The notes beneath the pieces were generated by a model. That model searched no databases. It had not been told where the DNA came from and saw only the letters and a list, made by a program, of their open reading frames with translations. A stretch of DNA of 7,366 nucleotides from Bacteroidota bacterium (GTDB lineage: Bacteria > Bacteroidota > Bacteroidia > Chitinophagales > Chitinophagaceae): contig VBAU01000164.1 in the NCBI GenBank assembly GCA_005883855.1, forward strand, positions 1 to 7,366. Direction: 5' to 3'. The position numbers were made by a program, and so were the translations under genes. Positions 1 through 5,867 of the stretch are shown in pieces. The stretch's first letter is position 1. Every line of letters begins with the position of its first letter.

Positions 1-112
1 CGACAGGGAGCAAATCGGTAGCTAACACAAAGAAATAGCACGGCAGTTTACACGAAATGTAGCGAGTGATTTTCATCTTATACACATTCCTGCATTTCAG
101 GCGTTCGGTTCC

Positions 113-120
113 TATATTTG
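113..120 (+). promoter_or_regulatory. Bacteroidota-type -7 promoter element upstream of dnaG
   Basis: TATATTTG matches the Bacteroidota sigma-A -7 consensus TAnnTTTG exactly. The -33 element is weak: the best candidate is CTG at 90-92, 20 bp upstream and one mismatch from TTG. Transcription from this element would begin about 4-7 bases downstream, near 124-127, only a few bases before the GTG at 130. That predicts an almost leaderless dnaG mRNA and rules out the in-frame TTG at 118, which lies inside the -7 element. The start site is inferred from the consensus spacing. Confidence 0.6.
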
Positions 121-129
121 TTCCCACGG

Positions 130-2163
130 GTGATTTCTCAAAGTACCATACAGCAGATACTTAGCCGCATTGACATTGTCGACATTATTGGCGGTTTTGT
201 GAAGTTGAAAAAGCGAGGGGTTAATTACCTCGGCCTCTGCCCTTTTCACAATGAAAAGACACCGTCATTCACGGTTTCTCCAACAAAGGAAATCTATAAG
301 TGCTTTGGATGCGGTCGGAGTGGTAACAGCATTAGCTTCCTGATGGAACATGAGAAGTATAGCTATGTGGAAGCATTAAAATGGTTGGCAAATAAATATG
401 GGATTGAAATCGAAGAAACGTTTTCATCGGATGAGCAGCGACAACAGATTCAGGCAGCGGACAGCCTCTATATCATCAACAGTTTTGCCCAACAGTTTTT
501 TACAAGGCAATTATTTGAAACCGACGAAGGACAGGATGTCGGCTTAAGTTATTTAAAAGAACGAGGCTTCCGGGAAGAGATCATAAAAAAGTTTCAACTG
601 GGTTACTCACCTGAGCAGAGGGATGCTTTTGCAAAAGAAGCTATTGCCAAGCAATTTAATCCCGAGTTACTTTTAAAAACCGGTCTTGTTGTAAATCGCA
701 ATGAGCAATTACAGGATAATTACAGGGGTCGTGTGATTTTTCCTGTACATAATCATAGTGGCAAAGTACTTGGCTTTGGAGCCAGGGTTTTAAAAAGTAA
801 CAATAAAGCGCCAAAGTATATCAATACGCCGGAGAACGAAATTTACATAAAGAGTAAAATTCTTTACGGCTCCTACTTTGCCAGGCAAGCGATTGACAAA
901 GCCGATGAATGTTTGCTAGTAGAGGGTTATACAGATGTGCTCTCGCTTCACCAGGCGGGTGTTGAAAACGTCGTAGCGAGTGGCGGAACTTCATTGACAT
1001 CGGATCAACTGAGGCTGATCAAGAAATATACAAACAATCTCACCATAGTTTATGATGGCGACGCCGCTGGCGTAACGGCAGCACTTCGTGGCTTAGATAT
1101 GGCACTGGAGGAAGGCCTGAACGTAAGGCTTGTGCTGATCCCGAATAACGAGGATCCCGATAGCTACGTAAACAAAGTTGGACCGTCAGCGTTTCGTGAA
1201 TTTGTCCAAAAGAACAAGAGAGATTTTATTTTATTTCAACTGGATGTAGCATTGAAAGATGCCGGTGCGGACTCGAATAAGAAAGCCGAGGTTGTCAATC
1301 AAATCGCCGAATCCATCTCAAGGATCAACAAGGCTGAAGATTTCACCAAACAACAGGACTATATTAAGCAGTGCTCGGAGATCTTGAAAATAGATGAAAG
1401 CGGCTTACATGCACTGGTGAACAAATTTATTCGGAACAGAATGATAACCCAAGAAAGGGCATTACCTTTTGAGGAGGAAAAAATCCATGAAGAAAACGCA
1501 AAAAAAGCGCACGAAACAGATTATGATGACGCGACGTTCGATCTATTGTTCCGGGACGAGTTACAGGAAAGAGAACTAGCCAGGATTGTTTTGGAGCATG
1601 GGACAAAGTTTTGGGATGATCGCCAGCTGATTGCTGAGCACATTTTTTCTGAAATGATCGATGAAACACTATTGGACAATCCGGACATCCTAAACCTGCT
1701 TAATATCTTTAGGCAACAGATTCAAGTGAGCCCTACGGCGATCAATAAGAATTATTTTGTCTACCATCCGGATCCAAAGCTCAGTTCACTGGCAGTCTCA
1801 CTTCTTAATTTTCCGTATGATGAAAGTGAACATTGGAAAAAAGAATATAGCCAGGCAACCGGCTACCAACGACAATTATTTCAGCAGAGCTATGAACAGT
1901 TTATTCAAACAGTGGCGAGGAGCAATGAACAGCAATTGATGAGTTATTTAAAAATGGGTGAGGACAGGACGCACGAGGAAGTTGAGTCTGCATTGAATTA
2001 TCTGAAACTGAGAAAGATCAAAAGAATGCTGAATCTAAATCATGCGGACCTGGAGAAGACGCATTCAAAGGAAGAACAGGAAGTGTTATTCAGAACTCAT
2101 GAACATTTGAAGCAAATGGAACGGGTCATTACGGATAAATTGGGCACAGTAATATTAAAATAA
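130..2163 (+). CDS. dnaG: DNA primase DnaG
   Basis: DnaG makes the short RNA primers for leading- and lagging-strand DNA synthesis, working with the replicative helicase DnaB at the fork. The 677-residue length is usual for Bacteroidota. The N-terminal zinc-binding domain has Cys37, His40, Cys58 and Cys61 (CPFH...CFGC). The catalytic TOPRIM core carries EGYTDV with Glu265, YDGDAAG with Asp309 and Asp311, and EDPD at 341-344, the expected metal-binding acidic set. The C-terminal part (about 430-677) is diverged and charged, as expected for the helicase-binding region. I chose GTG at 130, giving MISQSTIQ, because family members begin this way; an in-frame TTG at 118 overlaps the -7 promoter element. 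No Shine-Dalgarno sequence is visible. The 3' end overlaps the convergent CYTH gene by 9 bases. The gene appears intact. Confidence 0.96.
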   Translation: MISQSTIQQILSRIDIVDIIGGFVKLKKRGVNYLGLCPFHNEKTPSFTVSPTKEIYKCFGCGRSGNSISFLMEHEKYSYVEALKWLANKYGIEIEETFSSDEQRQQIQAADSLYIINSFAQQFFTRQLFETDEGQDVGLSYLKERGFREEIIKKFQLGYSPEQRDAFAKEAIAKQFNPELLLKTGLVVNRNEQLQDNYRGRVIFPVHNHSGKVLGFGARVLKSNNKAPKYINTPENEIYIKSKILYGSYFARQAIDKADECLLVEGYTDVLSLHQAGVENVVASGGTSLTSDQLRLIKKYTNNLTIVYDGDAAGVTAALRGLDMALEEGLNVRLVLIPNNEDPDSYVNKVGPSAFREFVQKNKRDFILFQLDVALKDAGADSNKKAEVVNQIAESISRINKAEDFTKQQDYIKQCSEILKIDESGLHALVNKFIRNRMITQERALPFEEEKIHEENAKKAHETDYDDATFDLLFRDELQERELARIVLEHGTKFWDDRQLIAEHIFSEMIDETLLDNPDILNLLNIFRQQIQVSPTAINKNYFVYHPDPKLSSLAVSLLNFPYDESEHWKKEYSQATGYQRQLFQQSYEQFIQTVARSNEQQLMSYLKMGEDRTHEEVESALNYLKLRKIKRMLNLNHADLEKTHSKEEQEVLFRTHEHLKQMERVITDKLGTVILK

Positions 2164-2697
2164 TTCAACGCCAATTACATCATCTTTACCAAGCAACATG
2201 TCGCTGTAAGAAAATGCGATCAGATCTTCGTCCTTTATTCCAAATTCTCCGATATAAAAATCACATTGTTCCTGCAGGCGGTCCCTTGAGATCTCATCGT
2301 GCATGTTGCTTGCTTCGATTTCCATAAAACTGCCGAGTCCCACAACGTCATCGATATGAAACTTGACGTTGCCTATGAAATAGATCTCTCGTTTTTTTTC
2401 AACCACTATTTTGATGCCCAGGGATTGAGTCAACACCTCTTTCAAAGCTTTTGAGTCGGGAATGTGGACCAATTGGAAGTGGGACTCCTTAGCTGTCGAT
2501 TCATCGGTGCGTTTATAGTAAATCAAATTGTTCTCTATGTTGCCTTCGCGTAATTTCAGTCTCCCGTTTGTTACGTTGAAATAAGTATCAACTTGTTGGT
2601 CTACTCCTTTGAAGTCGGCGTTGTTTTTTTTGAGATACTCCCGGACGAAATCCGGATCGTTATGCCTGGCTTTAATTTCTATGTTGAGATGGGTCAT
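2155..2697 (-). CDS. CYTH-domain protein (class IV adenylate cyclase / triphosphatase-like)
   Basis: This 180-residue protein belongs to the CYTH superfamily, whose members form a beta-barrel tunnel that binds triphosphate substrates with metal ions. Family activities include class IV adenylate cyclase, thiamine triphosphatase and tripolyphosphatase; the substrate here cannot be told from sequence. Visible features are the N-terminal NIEIKAR at residues 5-11, where the canonical ExExK has Asn in place of its first Glu, and then DTYF, GRLKLREG, a KREIYFIG strand, FHIDDVVGLGSFMEIE with its acidic residues, and a C-terminal FSYSDMLLG. It appears full length. I chose ATG at 2697 (MTHLNIEI); an in-frame ATG at 2715 lies inside the stem of the preceding terminator and is unlikely. 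It is convergent with dnaG and overlaps its last 9 bases. The fold is sure, the function is not. Confidence 0.88.
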   Translation of the reverse strand: MTHLNIEIKARHNDPDFVREYLKKNNADFKGVDQQVDTYFNVTNGRLKLREGNIENNLIYYKRTDESTAKESHFQLVHIPDSKALKEVLTQSLGIKIVVEKKREIYFIGNVKFHIDDVVGLGSFMEIEASNMHDEISRDRLQEQCDFYIGEFGIKDEDLIAFSYSDMLLGKDDVIGVELF

Positions 2698-2700
2698 GGC

Positions 2701-2708
2701 CAAAAATA
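2701..2708 (-). promoter_or_regulatory. Possible -7 promoter element for the CYTH gene, inside the terminator T tract
   Basis: TATTTTTG on the minus strand fits TAnnTTTG and ends 3 bases before the CYTH ATG at 2697, so it would give a leaderless mRNA. No good TTG is found at the right distance; the nearest is at 2745-2743, about 34 bases upstream. The match may simply be a by-product of the terminator's T-rich tail. The other explanation for CYTH expression is readthrough of the terminator. Confidence 0.3.
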
Positions 2709-2737
2709 AAACCATCCCGATTTATGAATGGGATGGT
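2701..2737 (-). terminator. Rho-independent terminator after the DUF3052-like gene
   Basis: On the minus strand ACCATCCC (2737-2730) pairs perfectly with GGGATGGT (2718-2711). A further 3-bp ATT/AAT extension is possible with one bulged base. The stem is followed directly by the T-rich tract TTTATTTTTG (2710-2701). It lies 22 bases after the stop codon of the gene ending at 2760 and ends only 3 bases before the ATG of the CYTH gene. On the + strand no T tract follows, so it should act on minus-strand transcription only and not on dnaG. Confidence 0.75.
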
Positions 2738-2759
2738 CTGAACAAGATTGTAAAAGATT

Positions 2760-3188
2760 CTAAGCTTCTTCCATTTCCATCGCCTTATGCCTTAATCTTC
2801 TGCCAAGGCCTCTTTCAAAACGGGCGGCACTCCAAACATGATCGAGGGCCACTTCGTTAACACTCTCATAACCGGCAGAGGTTAACTGATGCCAGCTTGC
2901 GTCCCGGTTAAGATCGGTAACGATTTTCGAAGTGATTTTTGGATGAGCGACCCAGAATTTTGAGTTTTCCTTCAAGGCAGGCATCACATCCTTTAAAATG
3001 CCGTTAAGCTGATTTTCATTCACAGCGAACACAAGGGCAAAATCAATCTTCCTGCTTCTGAGAAGCGGAGTCATGTTTTTGGCGAATGAAAGTTTACAAA
3101 ACTGTTTTTCGATAGAAGAAGGCAGACCCTGAATTAAGAGATTTTTTTCGTCTGCGAATTCTAACTTTTCAAACAACGTTTGTGACAT
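2760..3188 (-). CDS. Small conserved hypothetical protein, DUF3052-like
   Basis: This 142-residue soluble protein has no signal peptide or membrane segment. Its layout recalls the DUF3052 family: an N-terminal segment with LLIQGLPSS, then an IDFALVFAVN strand, a helix with LNGILKDVMPALK, KFWVAHPK, a TDLNRDASW segment and a final DHVWSAARF. I know no experimentally proven function for this family. The pattern of strand-helix-strand ending in a WVAxPK strand hints at a Rossmann-like fold, which is inference. ATG at 3188 begins MSQTLFEK; a -7 element at 3275-3268 implies a leader of about 75 bases. A strong terminator follows, so the gene is probably monocistronic. The coding call is firm; the family label is from memory of motifs and is less sure. 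Confidence 0.8.
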   Translation of the reverse strand: MSQTLFEKLEFADEKNLLIQGLPSSIEKQFCKLSFAKNMTPLLRSRKIDFALVFAVNENQLNGILKDVMPALKENSKFWVAHPKITSKIVTDLNRDASWHQLTSAGYESVNEVALDHVWSAARFERGLGRRLRHKAMEMEEA

Positions 3189-3267
3189 ACTTTGAAAGAA
3201 TTTTTAAAGTGTTTACAGCAGCGAGTCTTGGTAACTAACTTGTGCTGCGTTCACAAAGTAGGAGGTG

Positions 3268-3275
3268 CAAAGGTA
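3268..3275 (-). promoter_or_regulatory. Bacteroidota-type -7 promoter element for the DUF3052-like gene
   Basis: TACCTTTG on the minus strand is an exact TAnnTTTG match and is followed by CA, a common context. A TTC at 3296-3294, one mismatch from the -33 TTG, lies 18 bases upstream. The element sits between the terminator of the M48 gene and the ATG at 3188, which is where the gene's own promoter should be. The predicted 5' leader is about 75 bases; I see no clear Shine-Dalgarno sequence just before the ATG. Confidence 0.6.
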
Positions 3276-3305
3276 GGATAATTATGCTTAACGGAAACAT
3301 TTCAT

Positions 3306-3344
3306 CAAAAGAAAAAGCCGTGCAGAGCTATTCCTGACGGCTTT
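3306..3344 (-). terminator. Rho-independent terminator after the M48 metalloprotease gene
   Basis: On the minus strand AAAGCCGT (3344-3337) pairs with ACGGCTTT (3321-3314). An inner CAG/CTG extension closes part of the loop past one unpaired base. The second arm runs straight into TTCTTTTG, giving a T-rich tail. It begins 20 bases after the TAA of the M48 gene and precedes the promoter of the next minus-strand gene. Confidence 0.8.
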
Positions 3345-3364
3345 GTTGAACGAGATCAATTTTT

Positions 3365-4177
3365 TTAGCCTCCCATCGGCTTGTAATATTTCATTGCCTC
3401 TGGCATCCATTTTTTGAGTTGTTCAATTCGATTCGTTTCCGATGGATGTGTGCTTGCAAATTCGGGAGGACGCTGTCCACTACCTGCTTTCTCCATCCTT
3501 TCCCAAAGTGGAATTGCTTCTTGCGGGTTGTATCCTGCCATCGCCGCCCAAATCAGTCCGTAGTGGTCAGCCTCATACTCATCCTTCCTTGAAAACGGCA
3601 ACAACACACCGTATTGTGCACCTGCACCGAAGGCCCCCATAAAAAGATTTCTTGTCTCTGTCGGTTTGTTGGATAGTGCTACGTCTAACCCCAGGTTAAC
3701 CGCCTCCACTCCCAGTTGTTGACTCATGCGTTCATTTCCATGTTGGAAAATGGCATGAGTAACTTCGTGTCCGAGGACTACTGCCAGAGCTGCTTCATTT
3801 TGTGTGTAAGGGAGCAAGCCCGTGTACACTACAATTTTTCCACCTGGCATACACCAGGCGTTTGCCTCATTACTTTCAATTAAATGATATTCCCAGTGGT
3901 ACCCTTCTAATTGTTTCCACAAGCCCTTGCTGGCATAATAAGATTCAACCGCGCGCCGAATCCTATCCCCTACCCGGCTTACCATTTCCGCATCACGATT
4001 TGTGTTCGGTGCTACTACTTTACTTGTCGATAACACCTGTTGATATTGTTCAACAGCCATCGACTGCAAACTTGATTCTGGTAGTAGTTTCAATTGACTA
4101 CGACCTGTTACTGCATTCTTCGTACACGAAACAAGAGTAAGTACAGTTATCAAACTGAAAAATAATTTTTTAATCAT
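3365..4177 (-). CDS. M48-family zinc metalloprotease lipoprotein
   Basis: This is a predicted envelope-anchored zinc endopeptidase of 270 residues, related to the BepA/LoiP/Oma1-type M48 proteases that handle misfolded or outer-membrane proteins; that role is inferred from the family. Residues 1-17 form a lipoprotein signal peptide and the lipobox LVSC places the lipidated cysteine at 18. The active site is HEVTH at 137-141 (His137, Glu138, His141), and the third zinc ligand is probably Glu202 in EYEADHYG. A C-terminal STHPSETNRIEQLKKW segment is typical of the family. I chose ATG at 4177 because it starts directly at the signal peptide (MIKKLFF); an in-frame ATG at 4204 would add nine residues ahead of it. 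It lies 75 bases downstream of plsY with no terminator seen between, so cotranscription is possible. The exact substrate is unknown. Confidence 0.9.
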   Translation of the reverse strand: MIKKLFFSLITVLTLVSCTKNAVTGRSQLKLLPESSLQSMAVEQYQQVLSTSKVVAPNTNRDAEMVSRVGDRIRRAVESYYASKGLWKQLEGYHWEYHLIESNEANAWCMPGGKIVVYTGLLPYTQNEAALAVVLGHEVTHAIFQHGNERMSQQLGVEAVNLGLDVALSNKPTETRNLFMGAFGAGAQYGVLLPFSRKDEYEADHYGLIWAAMAGYNPQEAIPLWERMEKAGSGQRPPEFASTHPSETNRIEQLKKWMPEAMKYYKPMGG

Positions 4178-4252
4178 TACTGAGCATTTGGATAAGAAAA
4201 TCAATGATTATACCAAACAGTGCACGTAAATCAAACTAAATTGAAAATAATC

Positions 4253-4915
4253 CTAATGTTGCGTTGATGAACGCCGACGTTGACGACGCCTGTCACGGTA
4301 TTTAAAGATGGGAACCTTATTCTCGCTTCCTTTAAGCAATCGACCAATATTTTTCTGATGCGTAAGGAGCACAAGTAAGCCCACAGCAATTGCAAATATC
4401 CTATACAAATGCTCAGGCTCGTTAAAGATGACAAGAATAAAAACAGGAAATGCGATGCTCGCCAAAATGGAACTCAGGGAAACAAACCGCGTGAGGTACA
4501 ACACAAGTAAAAAAACTCCCACGCAACAAACAGCAACAATTGGCTGGATACCCAACACCATTCCAAAAAGAGTGGCTATTCCTTTGCCACCGCGGAACTC
4601 AGCCCAAATCGGAAATATATGCCCGATGACAGCGGCCAGGCCAAGTCCTATTTGAAGATTGATAAAACGGGTTTCGTTATCGATATATCCTGGAAGAAGA
4701 AGCGCCAGGTTCACGGCAACAATGCCCTTCAGCATATCAATGATCATCACGAAAGTACCCCAGGTAGGACCAAGAATGCGATAAGTGTTTGTGGCGCCGG
4801 CGTTGCCACTGCCGTAGTCACGAATATCAAAATCGAAAAAATATCTACTGACCCAAACGGATGTCGGAATGCTGCCAATGAGATATGCAAGAACAATAAT
4901 CAATAGTTCGTTCAT
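4253..4915 (-). CDS. plsY: Glycerol-3-phosphate acyltransferase PlsY (acyl-phosphate dependent)
   Basis: PlsY is an integral membrane enzyme that transfers an acyl group from acyl-phosphate (made by PlsX) to glycerol-3-phosphate, giving lysophosphatidic acid, the first committed step of phospholipid synthesis. The 220-residue sequence is hydrophobic with several membrane spans. Motif 1 is GSIPTSVWVSR at 14-24 with GSGNAGATN at 35-43, motif 2 is GHIFPIWAEFRGGKG at 98-112, and motif 3 is HQKNIGRLLKGSENK near the end. The tail is unusually arginine-rich (RDRRRQRRR), probably cytosolic. I chose ATG at 4915 (MNELLIIV); the in-frame ATG at 4951 lies upstream of the -7 promoter element, so the transcript would not include it. 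plsY lies just downstream of the broken prmA and upstream of the M48 gene. Confidence 0.95.
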   Translation of the reverse strand: MNELLIIVLAYLIGSIPTSVWVSRYFFDFDIRDYGSGNAGATNTYRILGPTWGTFVMIIDMLKGIVAVNLALLLPGYIDNETRFINLQIGLGLAAVIGHIFPIWAEFRGGKGIATLFGMVLGIQPIVAVCCVGVFLLVLYLTRFVSLSSILASIAFPVFILVIFNEPEHLYRIFAIAVGLLVLLTHQKNIGRLLKGSENKVPIFKYRDRRRQRRRSSTQH

Positions 4916-4940
4916 AGAACCTTGGGTTAAAGCTGGGAGG

Positions 4941-4948
4941 CAAAAATA
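4941..4948 (-). promoter_or_regulatory. Bacteroidota-type -7 promoter element for plsY
   Basis: TATTTTTG on the minus strand matches TAnnTTTG exactly. A TTC at 4971-4969, one mismatch from the -33 TTG, lies 20 bases upstream. Transcription would begin near 4937, giving a leader of about 20 bases before the ATG at 4915. AAGG just ahead of the ATG is at best a weak ribosome-binding site. The -33 region almost touches the end of the prmA remnant at 4974, so plsY should still be expressed despite decay of the gene before it. Confidence 0.55.
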
Positions 4949-4973
4949 CAAATAATTCGCCTACCAGGGAACG

Positions 4974-5833
4974 TTAATTTGACACGTAATTAACGCGTGA
5001 TTTATGAATGAATTGCAGGCCCAGCCAGTTTTCCTTGCTTGTTTTATTGCATAGGATCAACCCGTTTTTTTCCTGCGGATTTTACGATTGTGTCTTTGTC
5101 TTGCTCCAATAAACCGCTCAACAGAAGAACTCCTCCATCAACCAATTGCCGGGTAAATGCACCCAGATTTTCCACGATTACAGTCTTAACAATATTAGAA
5201 ACGATAATATCATATTGCCTTCCCTTCGGGTGACGAAGCTCGAGTTAGTTGGATCTTTTTACAATTGTTTGATATAAAATTTTCAGTCGCATTTTCAAAA
5301 CTTTGAAAATCATTATCCATCGCCGTTATTCTCTGCGACCCTCAGCGTTCAGCCACAATCGCCAGGATTCCGGTGCCGGTCCCAAAATCCAACTCCGACT
5401 TTTCCTTAAAGTCCAGCTCGCCCATCATTTGTATCATCGACAAAGTCGTGGCGTGATGACCTGTGCCAAAACTCATCCGCGGAGTAATGATGATTTCGTG
5501 CTCAACATTGTTCAACGCATTATGAATTCGGCACAATGCCAACCCAAGGTTTTTTAGCGACAGGATGATCGATAATTACAGGATGAAAATTGGACTCCCA
5601 TAATTGATCCCAATTTTTATTTTCCAATTCAGTTAGTGAGAACGAAAGTTGATGTGTGCTTAGTAGATTTTTTCAGGCCATTTTCATTGTACAACGTAGA
5701 AGAAATATATGCCTTCAACAAATCACCTTCTTCCTGGAACCCTTCATAATTCATTTTGCTCAGCAAGGCGATGAGGATCTCTTTTTGTTCATCGCGCAAA
5801 AAATTCAAATTCTATTTTTATAAACTCATTCAT
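4974..5833 (-). pseudogene. prmA: Frameshifted prmA (ribosomal protein L11 methyltransferase)
   Basis: Intact PrmA trimethylates ribosomal protein L11 using S-adenosylmethionine; it is dispensable in E. coli. Read across frames, the minus strand gives a complete homologue: MNEFIKIEFEF from ATG 5833, RDEQKEILIALLSKMNYEGF, KNWDQLWESNF, EHEIIITPRMSFGTGHHATT, the SAM-binding motif LDFGTGTGILAI, QYDIIVSNI, DGGVLLLSGLLEQD, and KENWLGLQFIHK before TAA at 4974. Frame changes fall in T6 at 5803-5798, A6 at 5673-5668, between about 5541 and 5525, at GG 5219-5218, and in A7 at 5071-5065. Each fits a net +1, and removing five bases leaves exactly 285 codons. An in-frame TGA at 5344-5342 sits in a locally scrambled stretch where WGAEN-like sequence would be expected. 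Family residues are otherwise well kept, so the damage is recent or is sequencing error. It lies just behind the pnp terminator, and I see no promoter of its own. Confidence 0.85.
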
Positions 5834-5834
5834 A

Positions 5835-5861
5835 AATGAACAACCCCGACGAATCGGGGCT
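5835..5861 (-). terminator. Probable terminator after pnp
   Basis: On the minus strand CAGCCCCGA (5862-5854 region) pairs with TCGGGGTTG (5849-5841), a 9-bp stem including one G-T pair, around a TTCG loop. The tail TTCATTTATG is only moderately T-rich, so termination may be partial. It starts 6 bases after the pnp stop codon and ends just before the ATG of the prmA remnant, which may depend on readthrough. Confidence 0.6.
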
Positions 5862-5867
5862 GGATCA

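Noticed and set aside
1..76. Minus-strand open frame from ATG at 76 to the window edge, starting MKITRYISCKLPCYFF, divergent from dnaG.
   Set aside because: It has only 25 codons before the edge, a length often open by chance. There is no TAnnTTTG element upstream on that strand and I recognise no family. It could be the start of a real divergent gene, but the window cannot show it.
2719..2730. 12-base exact repeat GATTTATGAATG, also at 4999-5010.
   Set aside because: About one or two such pairs are expected by chance in a sequence of this size and composition; one copy is a terminator loop and the other is the prmA 3' end.
3802..4140. 112-codon + strand open frame.
   Set aside because: It is antisense to the M48 protease gene, which has a lipobox and HEVTH active site in the minus frame.
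4205..4240. TTTG-N19-TATAATCA as a possible promoter for the M48 gene.
   Set aside because: The spacing is good, but the -7 half matches TAnnTTTG poorly (TATAATCA), so cotranscription with plsY is as likely.
5303..5557. 84-codon + strand open frame.
   Set aside because: It lies antisense to the most conserved part of the prmA remnant, whose minus-strand reading gives clear PrmA motifs; the + frame resembles nothing.
4974..5833. Programmed ribosomal frameshifting as an explanation for prmA.
   Set aside because: Five shifts and a stop codon in one gene would be needed, with no shared slippery site or pseudoknot seen; decay or read error is simpler.
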